From Plasmodiophora brassicae (lineage: Eukaryota; Endomyxa: Phytomyxea; Phytomyxea; Plasmodiophorida), in NCBI GenBank assembly GCA_036867785.1, contig CP145411.1, positions 248,001 through 312,000 of the forward strand: a stretch of DNA of 64,000 bases. The letters run 5' to 3'. Position numbers and translations under genes: made by a program. This document shows, piece after piece, positions 20,528-32,206 of the stretch. The notes under the pieces were generated by a model that was given only the letters and a program-made list of their open reading frames with translations, had not been told where the DNA came from and made no database searches. Each line of letters begins with the position of its first letter. The stretch's first letter is position 1.

Positions 20528-22138
20528 ATGGCCGGACAGGCCTCGGGCACCAGCCATGCCGCGGTGGTGTCGGTCCAGAAGTCGGCTGGGGAAACCGATG
20601 CGACGCATGGCGACCCGCAGGCCAAGTGGCAGGTGGTTGCGGGGCTGATCCTCAGCAGCGTGTTCCTCCAGTCGCTGAAACCGTCCGACCCGTACCTGGT
20701 CCATTACTTCCAGGACAAGTTCCAGCTGACACCCGACGATACATCGCATTTCATTTGGGTACCCACACTGACGTGTGTGACGATGGTTGCAACGCGCTGA
20801 ATGCCCCCGCGTTGCTATAGCCGTTCTACACGTTTGGATACGCGCTGGCGTTGACGCCAGTCGCCGTCCTGGCTGAATACGTTCTCGACTATCCTCACGT
20901 GGTTGTCCTGGGGCTTCTCGCCCGTGTCGCCAGCCAGTTCATCTTGTATTACGGAATGACGCTGACCGCTATACAATCCTGCCAGGTACGTGTTGTTCGC
21001 TCTGCGAGTCGCTGGCCACCTTGACGCCTGCCTTTACAACAGGCGCTGTTCGGTCTAGCCAGTAGCACCAAGATCGTTAACGGCGCTCTACTGTACTCCC
21101 TTATTCCTATCGATGTCTTCCACCGCATCGTACTGGCACCGTATACCTGTCCTCGATTGCACGCGTATTGATCGTGACTTAGACGGGCTACCTGCGCTCT
21201 GCAACACTCTTCGGCAACGTGCTTGCAGGCAGGGATTCGCATCTGCGTGTTCCACGGTTCGTTTACAATTATACGGGCAGGTTCCACTGGGTGGCTACTT
21301 CGAGATCGGCTAGGCGTCCCATATTCGATCCTGTTTCATACCTCGCAAGCCAGCTCCGTCGCCGGCCTGATCCTGTTCGCCTGCGCTCTCTCCCGCCCCC
21401 GACGGATACGTACCAAACGTTCATCGTTGCGGGAACAGTGGTTCGCCCTCAAAGCACTCGTTGGCCGCAGCCGGCAAATTCGACTCTGGAGCGCTTGGTT
21501 CTGGGTTGGCACTGGTAGGCCATTGAGCTGGGTCGCACTCGTTTCGATTCTGATGTGCATGTTTCGCAGCGTGTTCCGAGCTGGTGCTGAACATGGACAC
21601 GACGCTGTTCAAAGCGGTGGCATCCTGGAATCAGCACAACGGCCTCGTGCTGGCAGCAGGGCGTGTCGCGGCCTGTGGGAGCGCTCTCGTGTGTAACCGA
21701 TGGCGCGCCGAGTTCGATCAGCACGCGCCCCGTATCGTTATGGTCTCTGCGCTCTCTACCGGCGCACTGCTGTTGATCGCGTCCCAAAGCACCTGGATCG
21801 CTGTGACGCACGCCTGCATCATCCTGTTCTATTCGCTCCAGGAACTGAGCTTCTGTGCCGCCTCGGCACAGATCGCGGTCCGGACTGGCGATGATCTACG
21901 TCTGGTCGTGCTGTTTGTGAACACGCTGCTGTCGTTGATCGTGCAGAGCCTGATACAGCTCGTCCTGGGGCCCTGGGCCCTCCAGGCGACCGTGCGATCC
22001 AAGTTCGCATGTCTGGGAACGCTGCTGCTCATTCTGGCTGGGTGCATTGCAGTCGTAACTATCGTGGCACAGAATAATCGCCGCCGTCTGCGAACCGAAC
22101 CTGTGTCAACTTCTGCAATCGAACTGGACTCACTCTAA
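20528..22138 (+). CDS. SLC19-family thiamine/folate carrier
   Basis: Six exons, introns 20759-20820, 20986-21042, 21130-21182, 21229-21280 and 21515-21569, 443 residues. The SLC19 signature is visible: LKPSDPYLVHYFQDKFQLTP near the N-terminus, PFYTFGYALALTPVAVLAEY, LYSLIPIDVFHRI-TGYLRSATLFGNVLA, and late helices FVNTLLSLIVQSLIQLVLGP. About twelve hydrophobic segments fit a plasma-membrane MFS-like carrier. Animal members import thiamine or reduced folate; the substrate here is not decided by sequence. The fourth intron is best read as GC-AG (52 bp). An in-frame GT-AG alternative at about 21247-21280 would be only 34 bp and would add residues with no match in the family. Confidence 0.88.
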
Positions 22139-22195
22139 ACTAAAATATTGCCAGAAACATGTTGTGTACAATTACGGATGGGCCAACCATGTCTG

Positions 22196-22555
22196 TCAAG
22201 ACTGGCGCTTCTTGGTCGATATGTAGCACACTGCGGGATAACGGTTAGGTAACAAATTGGCCAAGCAGGTACATCATACGGAACACCGACACACCATTGT
22301 TGCCCCGTATAAAAGCATCGCCGTATTTGGTTTTCAGCTGATCGTCGATATACTCCTCGGTCTGCTCCATGGCGATGTTCATATACCCATCCAGACACGC
22401 CAGAACGCCTGCACATCCGCCCATGTGACTCAGCGCCACTCCACCGATTCCGACATGCCCCACAGACCTCGGTACTCGACGCCCGAGTTCAACTTGACGT
22501 AGACGGGGCGACCCAGGACGGTCTTCAGGAAGTCAGCCGGCGAACGCTTGCTCAT
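22196..22555 (-). CDS. LSM6: U6 snRNA-associated protein LSm6
   Basis: Three exons, introns 22409-22467 and 22231-22294, 78 residues. The spliced protein reads MSKRSPADFLKTVLGRPVYV, then VEYRGVLACLDGYMNIAMEQ and TKYGDAFIRGNNVCYIS, a near match to LSm6 (Sm1 and Sm2 motifs complete). LSm6 is part of the LSm2-8 ring on U6 snRNA in the nucleus and of LSm1-7 in cytoplasmic mRNA decay. Because the gene is small and split, no single open frame covers it. Its stop lies 58 bp from the SLC19 stop (tail to tail). Confidence 0.95.
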
Positions 22556-22740
22556 TGGGTCGTCACCGCGTTCGCGGACTGCGCACGAACAGAGCCCTCC
22601 CGCCCGCCATCTGGCAGCTCAAGCTGGACCTGCTTCGACATCTACATAGCGGTCTGGCGTGGTACGCGGGTACTCGTGTCGATTCCCCGTCCAATACAAA
22701 CACGCGTTGTGATGTGTACTGATGGATTGCACAATAGCGC

Positions 22741-23554
22741 TCAGTCCAATTTGAGCTGGAAGGTCTCGTGCTTGGTGCCGGCCTTCGTGATGAGGTAAAT
22801 GTCGACCTGGTCGCCAGTGTAGATATCGCGTTCACCGATGGATGTGAACACGTCTTTGACGAGCGTGACGGTGTCGGACGCCGACAGGACCTTCTTGTTC
22901 TTCGGCTGCTGCTTGAACTCCAGCTGGTTGTCCAGGATCGAAGTGCCCAGCGCCGCACCCGACCCTTGTACGCCAAACGGGATCCGCTCGAACGACCCTA
23001 TGGCATCGTAGCCGTAGACGGCGCCTTTCCCATTGTTGTCAATGCCGGCAACGATGTTGAACGTGTAGTACGGGAAGAACCGCCTCTGGTACAGATTCGT
23101 GGAAACCAGCTGGGCGACCGCTTCGGTGCCCATAACACGACCATGCCTAAATGAAAATGTCATTTATACGCGTGAACGGTGGGAATGCCTCCAGGATACG
23201 TGTGCTCGTATTTCGTGAGATACGCAGAAATCAGCTTGTGGAACGCATCACGATCCGCAGCCATCCCCTTCACTGTGTGTCAGTCGAATAGCGGTTGCGT
23301 TTCAGCATACGGCTTACAGCTGTTGCGATCACGGTCTTGTCCGTCAACTGAATCGTCTTCGGCACCGCCCTGGACATGATCGAGTACCCGGTCGACATAC
23401 GGGTGTCGCTCGCGACGACCACAAAATCGGCACCGGCCACCGCCATCGACGTCCCGCCGTTGTTGGTGTACGGCGACCACTGCTGCGGTCGATGCTGCCG
23501 CTCGTCATCATACGACACGACGCCACCACCCGCTTTCTCCGACGCGATCAACAT
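22741..23554 (-). CDS. PSMB1: Proteasome subunit beta type-1 (beta6)
   Basis: Three exons, introns 23268-23317 and 23147-23199, 236 residues. Recognisable blocks: GADFVVVASDTRMSTGYSIM, LTDKTVIATA-GMAADRD, YQRRFFPYYTFNIVAGID, GKGAVYGYDAIGSFER and LVKDVFTSIGERDIYTGD. This is the beta6 position of the 20S core; like its orthologues it lacks the catalytic Thr1, so it is structural. The first intron ends in AAG: the CAG five bases upstream would throw the frame, whereas AAG aligns without a gap to other beta6 subunits. Rpt1 of the 19S cap lies at 45229 in the same window. Confidence 0.94.
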
Positions 23555-23673
23555 CTTTCAGCCACGAAAAATGACCTCGACGCCGCTCGCGCCGCTTGCG
23601 ATCGACTTTTCGTACAACTGCAAAAAACGTCTGCCAACGGTTAACTTTGCCTAACGGCGTTTACTGAAGCACG

Positions 23674-24609
23674 TTAGCTCGAATGAATCAGCGAATTAAC
23701 GGCGCAAGTCTGTCGAGCATCGCAGAGAAGGCCCGCCCAGATGGCCATCGGTGTGGTCTTTTGCTGGTAGGCGCGCTGCGCGACCTTGTACATGGCGCGG
23801 GACCAGAGGAGGGCGCCTTTCCAGCGGAAGTGATGACTGAGCGGAAGCAAACGCTGCAGGCCCAGGAACCACATTTCGAACTACGTTTCAAATGTTACCA
23901 ATTCGGGCAACTGTACAGCAAGCGCTCCTACCTCCTGCTCATCGTTGCAGGCGATGTCGACCGTTCTGCCATCGCAGATGATGGAGAAGCACAGCCATGG
24001 CTAAGATAACTGCATGTCAGTGGGTGACCGTCCAGACAAGGTTTTGTCCCCACCTTGGAGTTCTCCCAGTCGAAGCGTAGAAACCGCAAGGTGTTCGGCC
24101 CGAAAACGAGCATGTGGGCGGACGCCAGTTGCACTACAATCAAAGTCAGGTCACTGTGCGGGCGAAGGCACTTCGATGTACCGACATCGCGTGCGACTGC
24201 GACTCTTCTCCCTCTTGCGCCAGAGAAGCTCAGTGCCATCATCTGAAACATGGAAGTACCGAACCTCTGGTTTCCCGTTGGCATTGTACTTGACAAGCTT
24301 GCTTCCCATGGTCAACTTCCTGAGGTACGCCTGACGCTCCTCCTGCTCGCGAAGATAAAGGGACCGCATGATCTCGACGGTTTCGATAGCGGGGCGCGAT
24401 ATCAAAATAGGCTTCGGGGTACTCAAGGGCAGTGGCGACGGTGTCGTCTTGGGCGCCTTCTTTGACGGGCCAGAATACGTTGTCACTGTCGTACAGAACC
24501 GAACCTGGCGCGAGGGGCAGTCGTCGTCCAGCTTTTCGGAGACAGGACTGGGAAGTGTCGGGACGTCGAAATCGTCACATTGCTCGCAATGAGATACACC
24601 CTGCGCCAT
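23674..24609 (-). CDS. PH-domain protein
   Basis: Four exons, introns 24134-24185, 24001-24053 and 23881-23931, 259 residues. After a Ser/Thr/Pro-rich N-terminal 100 residues, a pleckstrin-homology-like fold runs from KLVKYNANGKPEVRYFHVSD and TELLWRKREK through MLVFGPNTLRFLRFDW, then PWLCFSIICDGRTVDIACN and the C-terminal helix DEQEFEMWFLGLQRLL with its invariant Trp. The pattern is closest to PH domains of phospholipase C type. No catalytic domain follows; the tail is helical and ends LIHSS. A phosphoinositide-binding adaptor is plausible, ligand unknown. The exact first splice is chosen by frame and intron length. Confidence 0.7.
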
Positions 24610-24946
24610 TTCGTACCCCCCAATAGTTAATAATGAGGCCGCTTCAAATTCGATAATGAGGGCAAACAAGCTTGCGTGGTTGCTGTTGCAAACGTGACGG
24701 AGTCATGGCCGCAACAACCCGGGTCAGATGACTCACATAGCTGAAGCGGAGGAAGTAAGCAACCTCACAAGGGTAACTACCGACATGACCACTTAACGTA
24801 ACCCGAACTACAATAGTTTATGGATTCATAGGTGTCAACATCGCAAACCAGGGTGCAATGCTCACTGCACGTGCCGCCCGGGGGCAAGCATTCTCCTCAA
24901 ACATTGGTGATGTACAGCATATCAATTGGTGAAGCTATGTCCTATA
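24610..24946. other. Short intergenic interval, nothing recognised
   Basis: This lies between the start of the PH-domain gene and the stop of the large zf-C3H1 gene, both on the minus strand. AT content is higher than in neighbouring exons and no coding signal is seen. It should contain the promoter of the PH-domain gene. Confidence 0.5.
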
Positions 24947-27900
24947 CTAACCTGTTGTGGCGCAAACGCGACCTAAGTCGTTGCCGTCCCATGACTGATG
25001 CGAAAACAGCGTAAGAAAACCAAATGCCACAGAGGAAGATTGGTAGATCGAAAGGACCGACTTTGCCGAGTCGTTCACTTGAAGTCCGCTCTGCTCGATC
25101 TGCTCTTCGCACCCGCGGATTACTTCACCGGTTCCCCATTGCCGTTCGAACTCCAACAACTGGACGCACGACATAATTCAAAACAACTCACTGGACACGG
25201 GATTGACAACAACCTTCCGATGTGCAGATATCGACAAAGGATTTGCATCAACGCACGCTTTCAGAACGGCACGAGCGGCGAATATGCGACCACGACAGAC
25301 TTCGCACTGCCCAAGCATCGACGCAAACGCGACACAGCTCGGATCGATAGCGACAACTTCCCGAAGGCGATAACAGCACGCGTAGAAATTGCCCTCCGAC
25401 TGATGATGCATGGCGATCCGCAACAACACATCTGAGCAGAAGATACATGTCCAATCAGAACAAGTGCCAACGTCAATAAGAACCGCCCTGCGCACTGAAG
25501 GAAGCAAACGATAAGGCAACTAAATGAACCTACCAATTGAGTGAGGGTAGGCTGCGGTACACTGAGAGAGAATGTCTAGGTGACGACGACGTGGAGCGAC
25601 ACTGAGCATGCCGTCAAGTAATCTGGAGAGGCACCCGTTCTCGACCAGATTTCCTGCGGCACACTTCGATTCAGGCCATACGGGCGAATTGGGCAACAGA
25701 AGGGATAGGTCGGAGAACATGTCGGACCATCTGGTTGCCCGCAGAGCAAACAAAGCAAGCCTTTGCCTGAGGGAGACGTCCTCCATGCCACTGAGAGACT
25801 TAGACAGGACATCTTCAGTTGCACTGGAATCAGACTGCTCCTCAAGGACCCGCGTCAGGAGATGGAATGCCGCCCAGCACATCCATAGGAATGGATTGGA
25901 CGTCTCGGTCAACTTAGCATCTAATGCCGCCGAAACCTCTGACGACGACGCGACTGATGACCGTGCAATGCTGAGGCACAGGCTCGAGAACGATTCCTCC
26001 AGTGAGTGCGCGGATTCAGCCGCAACAAACCACAATGATTCATCGTCTGGAAACAGCTCAAGTGACACCGAAGACAGAGCAGGGTTGACGGGAATTGCCC
26101 AATCGTAAAACGCAGGAAGCATTTTCAGGCGTGAGAGTACGTCGTAAGATATATCGTCGAATGAGAGCGACTCGGACACGATGGCAATGCGGACAATAAC
26201 GTTGATGCTTTCAAGATCGTCGGACACGTAGTCCAGCGCGTCAAGAACACTTTGGTGTGTCACTTGAAACGTCAGCAGGCGCTCAGGAATAACTACATAG
26301 CGACACCTGAGGCGCGACGCAATATAGCCGTCTATGCTAGACAGCAACACGTCCTGGTCGCCAGACGATGACGCCATTACGATGATTGCCAGCAGCAACC
26401 GGTCCGAAGGCGTTAAACACGAATTGTTGACTGCGACATTCTGTACAGTCTTGTCCTGTGGGCAGGTAAATCAGACGACTATCAGCACGTAACGATTCTG
26501 CATATCATCCCACCTGAATCAAGTTCCGGACGAGAGCTGCGGCTTCGTCCACGTGACCGGATCCGATATGAGCAAGCAGTAACCGTCGGAGGATTACGAC
26601 GGGAGAGACGTTCGCAGACATCAACGCCACAACGGCCCGTAGTGACAATTGCACAAAGTCTGAATACGTCGACGGAGAAGCATCCAAACATCGCTGCCAC
26701 AGCTGAACCGAGCCAGGGTTGTAATGAACTGCTGTGCACAGCAACTGAAGAGTGTTTGGATCAGGACCTAACCGCAGTTAAACAATCTGTCATTCAACAT
26801 TAACCGACGGGGACGTACGAAGTTGGAATAAGTCAAGGTAGACATGCCAGAGATCCAAATCGTATGGATTTCTTTCCACAGCACGGGACATGACATGCAA
26901 AGCAGAAAGAAGAGGATTGCGCTGCTCTCCTGAATCACCGTTATCCTCGATATCAATGAAGCAAGATAGTGCCCACTGCATCCAGAGAGATGCGTTTGAG
27001 GGCTGAACACGGATGCGATCTTCCCACGTGACATTGAGCGATGGACCAGCAGAAGTTGGATCAAAGTAACGAGCACATCCACTATTATCCTCGTCGTCGT
27101 TCCCTTCACACTGAAGCTTTAAAGCGTCCTGTAAGATCGAAATAGCGGACGAGACGCAGGAAGGGTCGTCTGGAGCAGTGGGGACGCTACCCTGAAGAGA
27201 AATAAATTCGGAAGAAGAATCCTCGTCAATAACATGTGATGAAATCGAAGCAGGAGGAGCAACGGTCCGAGCAGGAATTCGCCTTGAGACTGGCGCACTG
27301 TTAGCAGGACTGGTGGAAAGAGCTTCGAACGAATCGGGATCCTGAAGTTGCTTTTCATGAACAAAGGTGCACTTATCGTCGTTGCAGTGACCAAGAAGTT
27401 CAAACGGACAGAGCACCGACTGGGAACTATAGCCTTCAAGTCGTGGACGTTGAACCGGACTTTCGTATCGAAACGAAATCGTACGCAGTGGAATCGTCTG
27501 GGACAGTGCTGGAACAGTAATAGTCGCTCCAGAACCGGGCGCCGACTCGGGAAAAGCGTCGCTGTTCACAGCAGCAGATGATACAAATTGCAGCAGCTGA
27601 TTCCGAAGAGAATTCGCGGCCAATGCGACATCAACTGTTTCGTTCGTCGCATTTGCCTAAGATGATCAATATGATTCAGCTTACGATACACACAATGATA
27701 GGAATACGTCGTACAACGAGGGTAGAGTCGGGCTCGGGGGCCACTTCGTCTGGTGACGATTTCCCGTTCTGGTTGTCAATCTCTATGACTCTACGCAGCA
27801 TATCAACTTCCGCGGTCTGCCTGGCAAGCTCTTCGCTAGCTTGTTCAATTTCAGATGAGCTGCGATCGATCATCGTTGTCAAGCGGGCGCATTGCGCTTG

Positions 27901-30269
27901 GACTATGGACAGACGAGTCCGGAGCATGGTTCTCCGCTTATTGAGCAAGCCCACCTATGACGTACTCAATGTTTGCAATAACTGGAAGGCGAGATAGGCT
28001 TAACGAACCTGAGACTTCAATTTCGAGATGGCACTCACGCGACTACGGAGCGCCTTGACACGAAGTTCAGATGACGCCGTTCGTTTCGATTCCGATTGAC
28101 CTGTCCTCGGTTTCTTCGGCGCCGCTGCAGCAGGGCCTCTGTCGGGCTCATCGGTTGGAGTGCTCGGCCGTTTCATTGTCACACGTCTTCTAGCTTCGTC
28201 AATTTCCGTTTGCGCATCAACAGCAGACGGGTGCTCCGAAGAGGAACTGGCTTGATGGGCTGACGCCTTCGAAATCGCAATTGAGCTTGCGGCTGCCTCT
28301 GCTTTGGCAATCCGCTTCCTGCAACGTTGTAAGAGCAGCGAACGACTTTGGCAATGATACATCAACTAACCGCAGAGCCTCAACCGTTGACTTGATACGG
28401 TGCAGTTCCGACACCGTTCTCAAACTTCCATTCTGGCTCTCTTGGCCACTTTCTTCACCATCGGTATCTTCATCACTCGTGTGACCATCCAGATGGATGA
28501 CAAACTGGTCAGAGGGATGTCGAGCAACCGATGCCTCTCGAGCAATCTTGCTGCGACCTGCAAGTGTAGTTGATACCCTTCTCGCCGGGGCCGGTACAGA
28601 ATGCTGATTAGCCACGGGCATCCCCTTGCTAGGACGACTCACCACACTGTGAAGCCAAACTTCAGTCAGCAAATGGTAACTCTATCGCGACACGGAGAAC
28701 ACACCTAAGGAGGAATCGCGCAGCTTCAGATGACGAGCCTTGCTCTGGTGGACCGCTGACTTGCTGGGACCCAGCAACATGATCCGGTAACGCGGGATGC
28801 TGAGCGGGTAGTGCGGACGGCTCCTGAGATGGCATCTCTGCCGTTGAGCATGAATCTGTCACGGCAGGTGCCGCAGTCGTCTTCTCCATGACCGTTGGGG
28901 GATTTTCGAGATTGGAATATGGTTGCTCAGGTGGTGTCGACGCATTCACAGGCACCGGTGTTTCCGTTTCAACACTGTGCTCAGATGTTGACACGGCAGG
29001 CTTCGCCTTGGCCTTGGATTCAAGCGCTTTGCGTTTAAGTTCGGCGATCATCTTCTCGGTGGCACTCTGCATAATGGATGATGCCGGAGCAACTGACGGT
29101 TTCGCCGCCTCGTCGGACAGCATAGACGGTTGTTCGTGCCTGCTAGGATCGGACACAACCGGAGCCACTGGACTGATCGGTTCTGACACCGGCATTGCTG
29201 GAGCTCGCGCGTTGACATGCATGCCCATTCGTCTGGGTGACTGCTTCTTCCTCGAGCGTTTGCCTGCCCTCGGATACTGGTGGACGAAAGCGTTTCGTGG
29301 AACGAACTCCATTGGTGGCATCAGGTATGGCATTTCGGCAAACTGAGGCATCTGTGACGATACTGTGAGCGAAACGATTCGTGGACTGATCCAGTCCACC
29401 ATACAGGTGCCGCGAGACGAGGAGCAGGAGGCATCTGCAGCATTGAAGGGTATGAGTGATGGAATACAGGTACAGGCGGTGGTAGCCGCCTTCTCTGATG
29501 ACGCCCAGCAAGCACGGGCGGGACCAAGTTTTGCATGAGAGGAGTCCGGTCGAACCCATTGGTTGGCGCGTTGAATTGCTGTCCAAATTCTGTGTAAACA
29601 CGGGAATCAGTGATAGGCTTATAACAAGAAGAACAACACTTTAAACCTGGATGGCCTGAACTGAAGTCTGGAACGTTCTCAGATGCAATCATCGTGGGCG
29701 CAGGTGGCCATTGCCCCGAAGGAATGCGGAACGATTCGACAGGCGGTGGCAGAGGTGAAACCCTCTGGGTTTGCACGAACCGATCGGACTCAAACTCCAA
29801 TTCGCGGATCATCATCTCTGTTTCATGAGCGTTGACTTCTTGTTCAGACAATTCACCATCTTCGCGTTCCGATGATATCGATACACTTGGCAACGGAAGT
29901 AGCTTGCTGATAACGGCAGGGCCTCCATTCATTCGGAGCGCCTCTTGTACGGATGCTGCCGATTCGAATTCAACAATGAAACCCGGAGACCTAATGCAAA
30001 CAATTAAAAATTTATCGTGTAGGACAGCATATTGTTATTAAATACCCGCTCTCTTTGTGAATGGGAACGCAGCTGATAATCGCCCCGCATGTTCCCAGCA
30101 GACTCCGACACGACGCTTCATCGTTCACACCGGATACAATGACAGACCGCGGCGACGCCGGCATTGGTGATTGCGACCTGCTTCTCGTCGATCGTACATG
30201 CGCTTTGAGAACGCTGAGCTGGCTGTCAAGCTGTCCCTGCCCGGGATGCCTGACGCCGCAATGGCTCAT
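24947..30269 (-). CDS. RRM + zf-C3H1 + HAT-repeat protein (ZFC3H1-like)
   Basis: Twelve exons by my model, 1,576 residues; introns 29991-30045, about 29587-29643 (57 bp, frame-neutral, could be retained), 29352-29404, 28647-28704, 28319-28370, 27955-28008, 27657-27717, 26768-26818, 26456-26513, 25495-25533 and 25160-25213. N-terminus: Arg/Ser stretch then an RRM-like unit (SVIVSGVNDEASCRSLLG ... GFIVEFESAASVQEALR), an acidic EREDGELSEQE, long low-complexity and coiled-coil regions, then a C3H1 finger CPFELLGHCNDDKCTFVH (C-x7-C-x4-C-x3-H) and a helical HAT/TPR-like C-terminal half. The finger and architecture match ZFC3H1, the PAXT nuclear RNA-decay adaptor linking Mtr4 to the exosome. The RRM is extra relative to animal ZFC3H1. 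The C-terminal end may have one more intron. Confidence 0.75.
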
Positions 30270-31786
30270 CAGCGACGTTGTGGCGGCGGCGGAGTCCGCG
30301 ACGTGCGCAGCGACTTCCCCAGATACTTAACCCAAATTTGTAGCGTTGGCCGTAGGTGATTGACTGATTCGTGACGAGGTTATACCTATACGTCCTGCAC
30401 AAGTCCTCTTTTGAACACTCTCATTGCATCTGGCGAATACACCGTGTGAGCAAGGACGTATCGTGGCCCAACCCGAGAGGTCAGGAGGTGTCGCGCACAA
30501 CCCTCCGTACGTAAGCGGACATGGTACAGACGACACCCGCGTTGTGGCATTGCTAGAACTGCAACGACGCTCTCTTCAATGTGCAAACTATCCAGTGCAA
30601 CGATTCGATTTTATACAGCGTACAAGGTTGATGTGGTGCCCGAACCGGGGGCTAAGGAGCGTCTGTGGTTCACTCGGTGATTCCTCTGCAGGATTATGGG
30701 CACGAGCGAAACGGGCCGTGTTAATAATCCTCGGCAACATAAAGCTACGCAAAGTGAACTTGGCGACGTAAACGTTTAATAAAGGAAACGTCATGGTTTA
30801 GACGTAAAGGTAGAGTGCGTAAGGCCTCCCGTTTACGGGGTAAGTGTACGTTGTCAAATGTAAAGACATAATTTTCGATTCCCGATAGTCCGCTGGGCAT
30901 TTGCGGCTGCACCTTGGACAGATGGGCTCGGAGCGTATGCCACCTGACTGCTCGCTGCAGCCTGCAGTAGCACTTGCCAGTTGCCATTGTCCGCGGCTCT
31001 GCCGATACAGACGCTGGGAGTCAGGGACAGTTTGGCGATTCATTGGCGTCGACGTGGTCGCCCGCTCGATCCCCGCTGGCCGCTAGCTCGCTCCCCAGTC
31101 CCCAATAGTTGTTGTATGTGTTGTATCCATCCCAATTCCGTTTGCATCACTGCGTCGATGGAGGTCGAAATTAAAGATCGAACTGGAAACCTGGACTGGA
31201 TTTCGACTATCAGCGGCTATCGTTACCTGTAAGTTCTGTCAGATCAGATCGCTTCCATGAAAATCTGGGCTCCGTCATGTGCAGTCTTGGAATCAAAGTA
31301 GCGTCGAAATCGCTAAAAAGTGAATTTGAAGTCCTGGAGGGGTGAAGCCATTGTTCCGTATAATCCCTTTCGCCCTACTAGCGGCAAATCATCTTCTTAG
31401 TATGACGAGGGCTATGTATGCCCCGGCCCCGGCACACGTACGTTCGATGGCCACTGGCCGTTTATGTACTTTGGCAATAAATTCACTTTTGCGTTACGTT
31501 TTCCAGTACTTTACTGTCACGACGTAAGACGTAAACGCAAGTAATAAACATTCCTTTACGTTTACGATTTTTACTTGTACTTTACGTTGCTGAGGCCTAA
31601 CCGTATATCCCCTCAGATGCACAGCAGGGGCAATGGTGCCTGTTTCTATATTTAGACTCTTGTGTTTCCCACCAGTGCTGCGTGCACCACGCGGCCACGC
31701 CGGCCGTTGGGCGAACGAACTGCGACGGCATTCTTTTTTGCGCAACCCCTTCGGAAGATTGGTGGAATTCGATTCCAGGCGGCACG
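30270..31786. other. Gene-free interval rich in ACGTAAA-type words
   Basis: No gene is recognised in this 1.5 kb, among the longest gene-free stretches in the window. AT content rises at 30700-30900 and 31480-31610, and both patches are dense in ACGTAAA/TTTACGT words in both orientations (for example at about 30768-30860 and 31495-31590). A plus-strand frame at 31342-31527 looks faintly like a signal peptide but begins with GTG and was not called. The right end must hold the promoter of the zinc-ribbon gene. Confidence 0.5.
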
Positions 31787-32206
31787 ATGTCGGGCAAGGA
31801 GGAACCGCTGTATCCGGACATGACAGGTGGTCCAAACCGGCAGCAAGGCCAATCAACGCCCCAACAGCCTGGGTATACAGTGCAGGGACAGGGCGGGCCG
31901 TACGTCCCGCCGCAGCCAGCGCCAGTCAGCACACCCTCGGCGCCACCGCCGCCGCAGACAGATCAAGCCCCATTTGGCGTAGGCCAGTCGTTCGGGTCGC
32001 ATTCCCAGCCGCCTCCGCAACAGCCGTTTATGCAACAGGATTTTACCTCTCCAACACACCCTCCACAGCCTTTCGCGCCAGGCGGCACGGCCGACTGCCG
32101 TCAGTGCGGTCTGGCCTACCCTCTGCCAGAAGGTGCCACGTCATGGCGCTGCAAGAACTGCAACTTGCTCAACACCACCACCGGCGACCAGTGCACGTTG
32201 CTATAA
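31787..32206 (+). CDS. Pro/Gln-rich protein with C-terminal LSD1-type zinc ribbon
   Basis: Single exon, 139 residues from the ATG at 31787 (MSGKEEPLYPDMTGG). The first 100 residues are Pro/Gln/Gly-rich low complexity. The C-terminus has a compact zinc ribbon, CRQCGLAYPLPEGATSWRC then KNCN, with two CxxC pairs and the GATSWRC turn typical of LSD1-like fingers. The N-terminal layout (PPQPAPVSTPSAPPPPQ) resembles intrinsically disordered tails of membrane-trafficking or stress proteins. A DNA- or protein-binding adaptor is plausible. No membrane segment is visible. Confidence 0.7.
   Translation: MSGKEEPLYPDMTGGPNRQQGQSTPQQPGYTVQGQGGPYVPPQPAPVSTPSAPPPPQTDQAPFGVGQSFGSHSQPPPQQPFMQQDFTSPTHPPQPFAPGGTADCRQCGLAYPLPEGATSWRCKNCNLLNTTTGDQCTLL

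Noticed and set aside
31342-31527. Short signal-peptide-like frame
   Set aside because: It begins with GTG, has no in-frame upstream ATG and lacks a coherent mature part.
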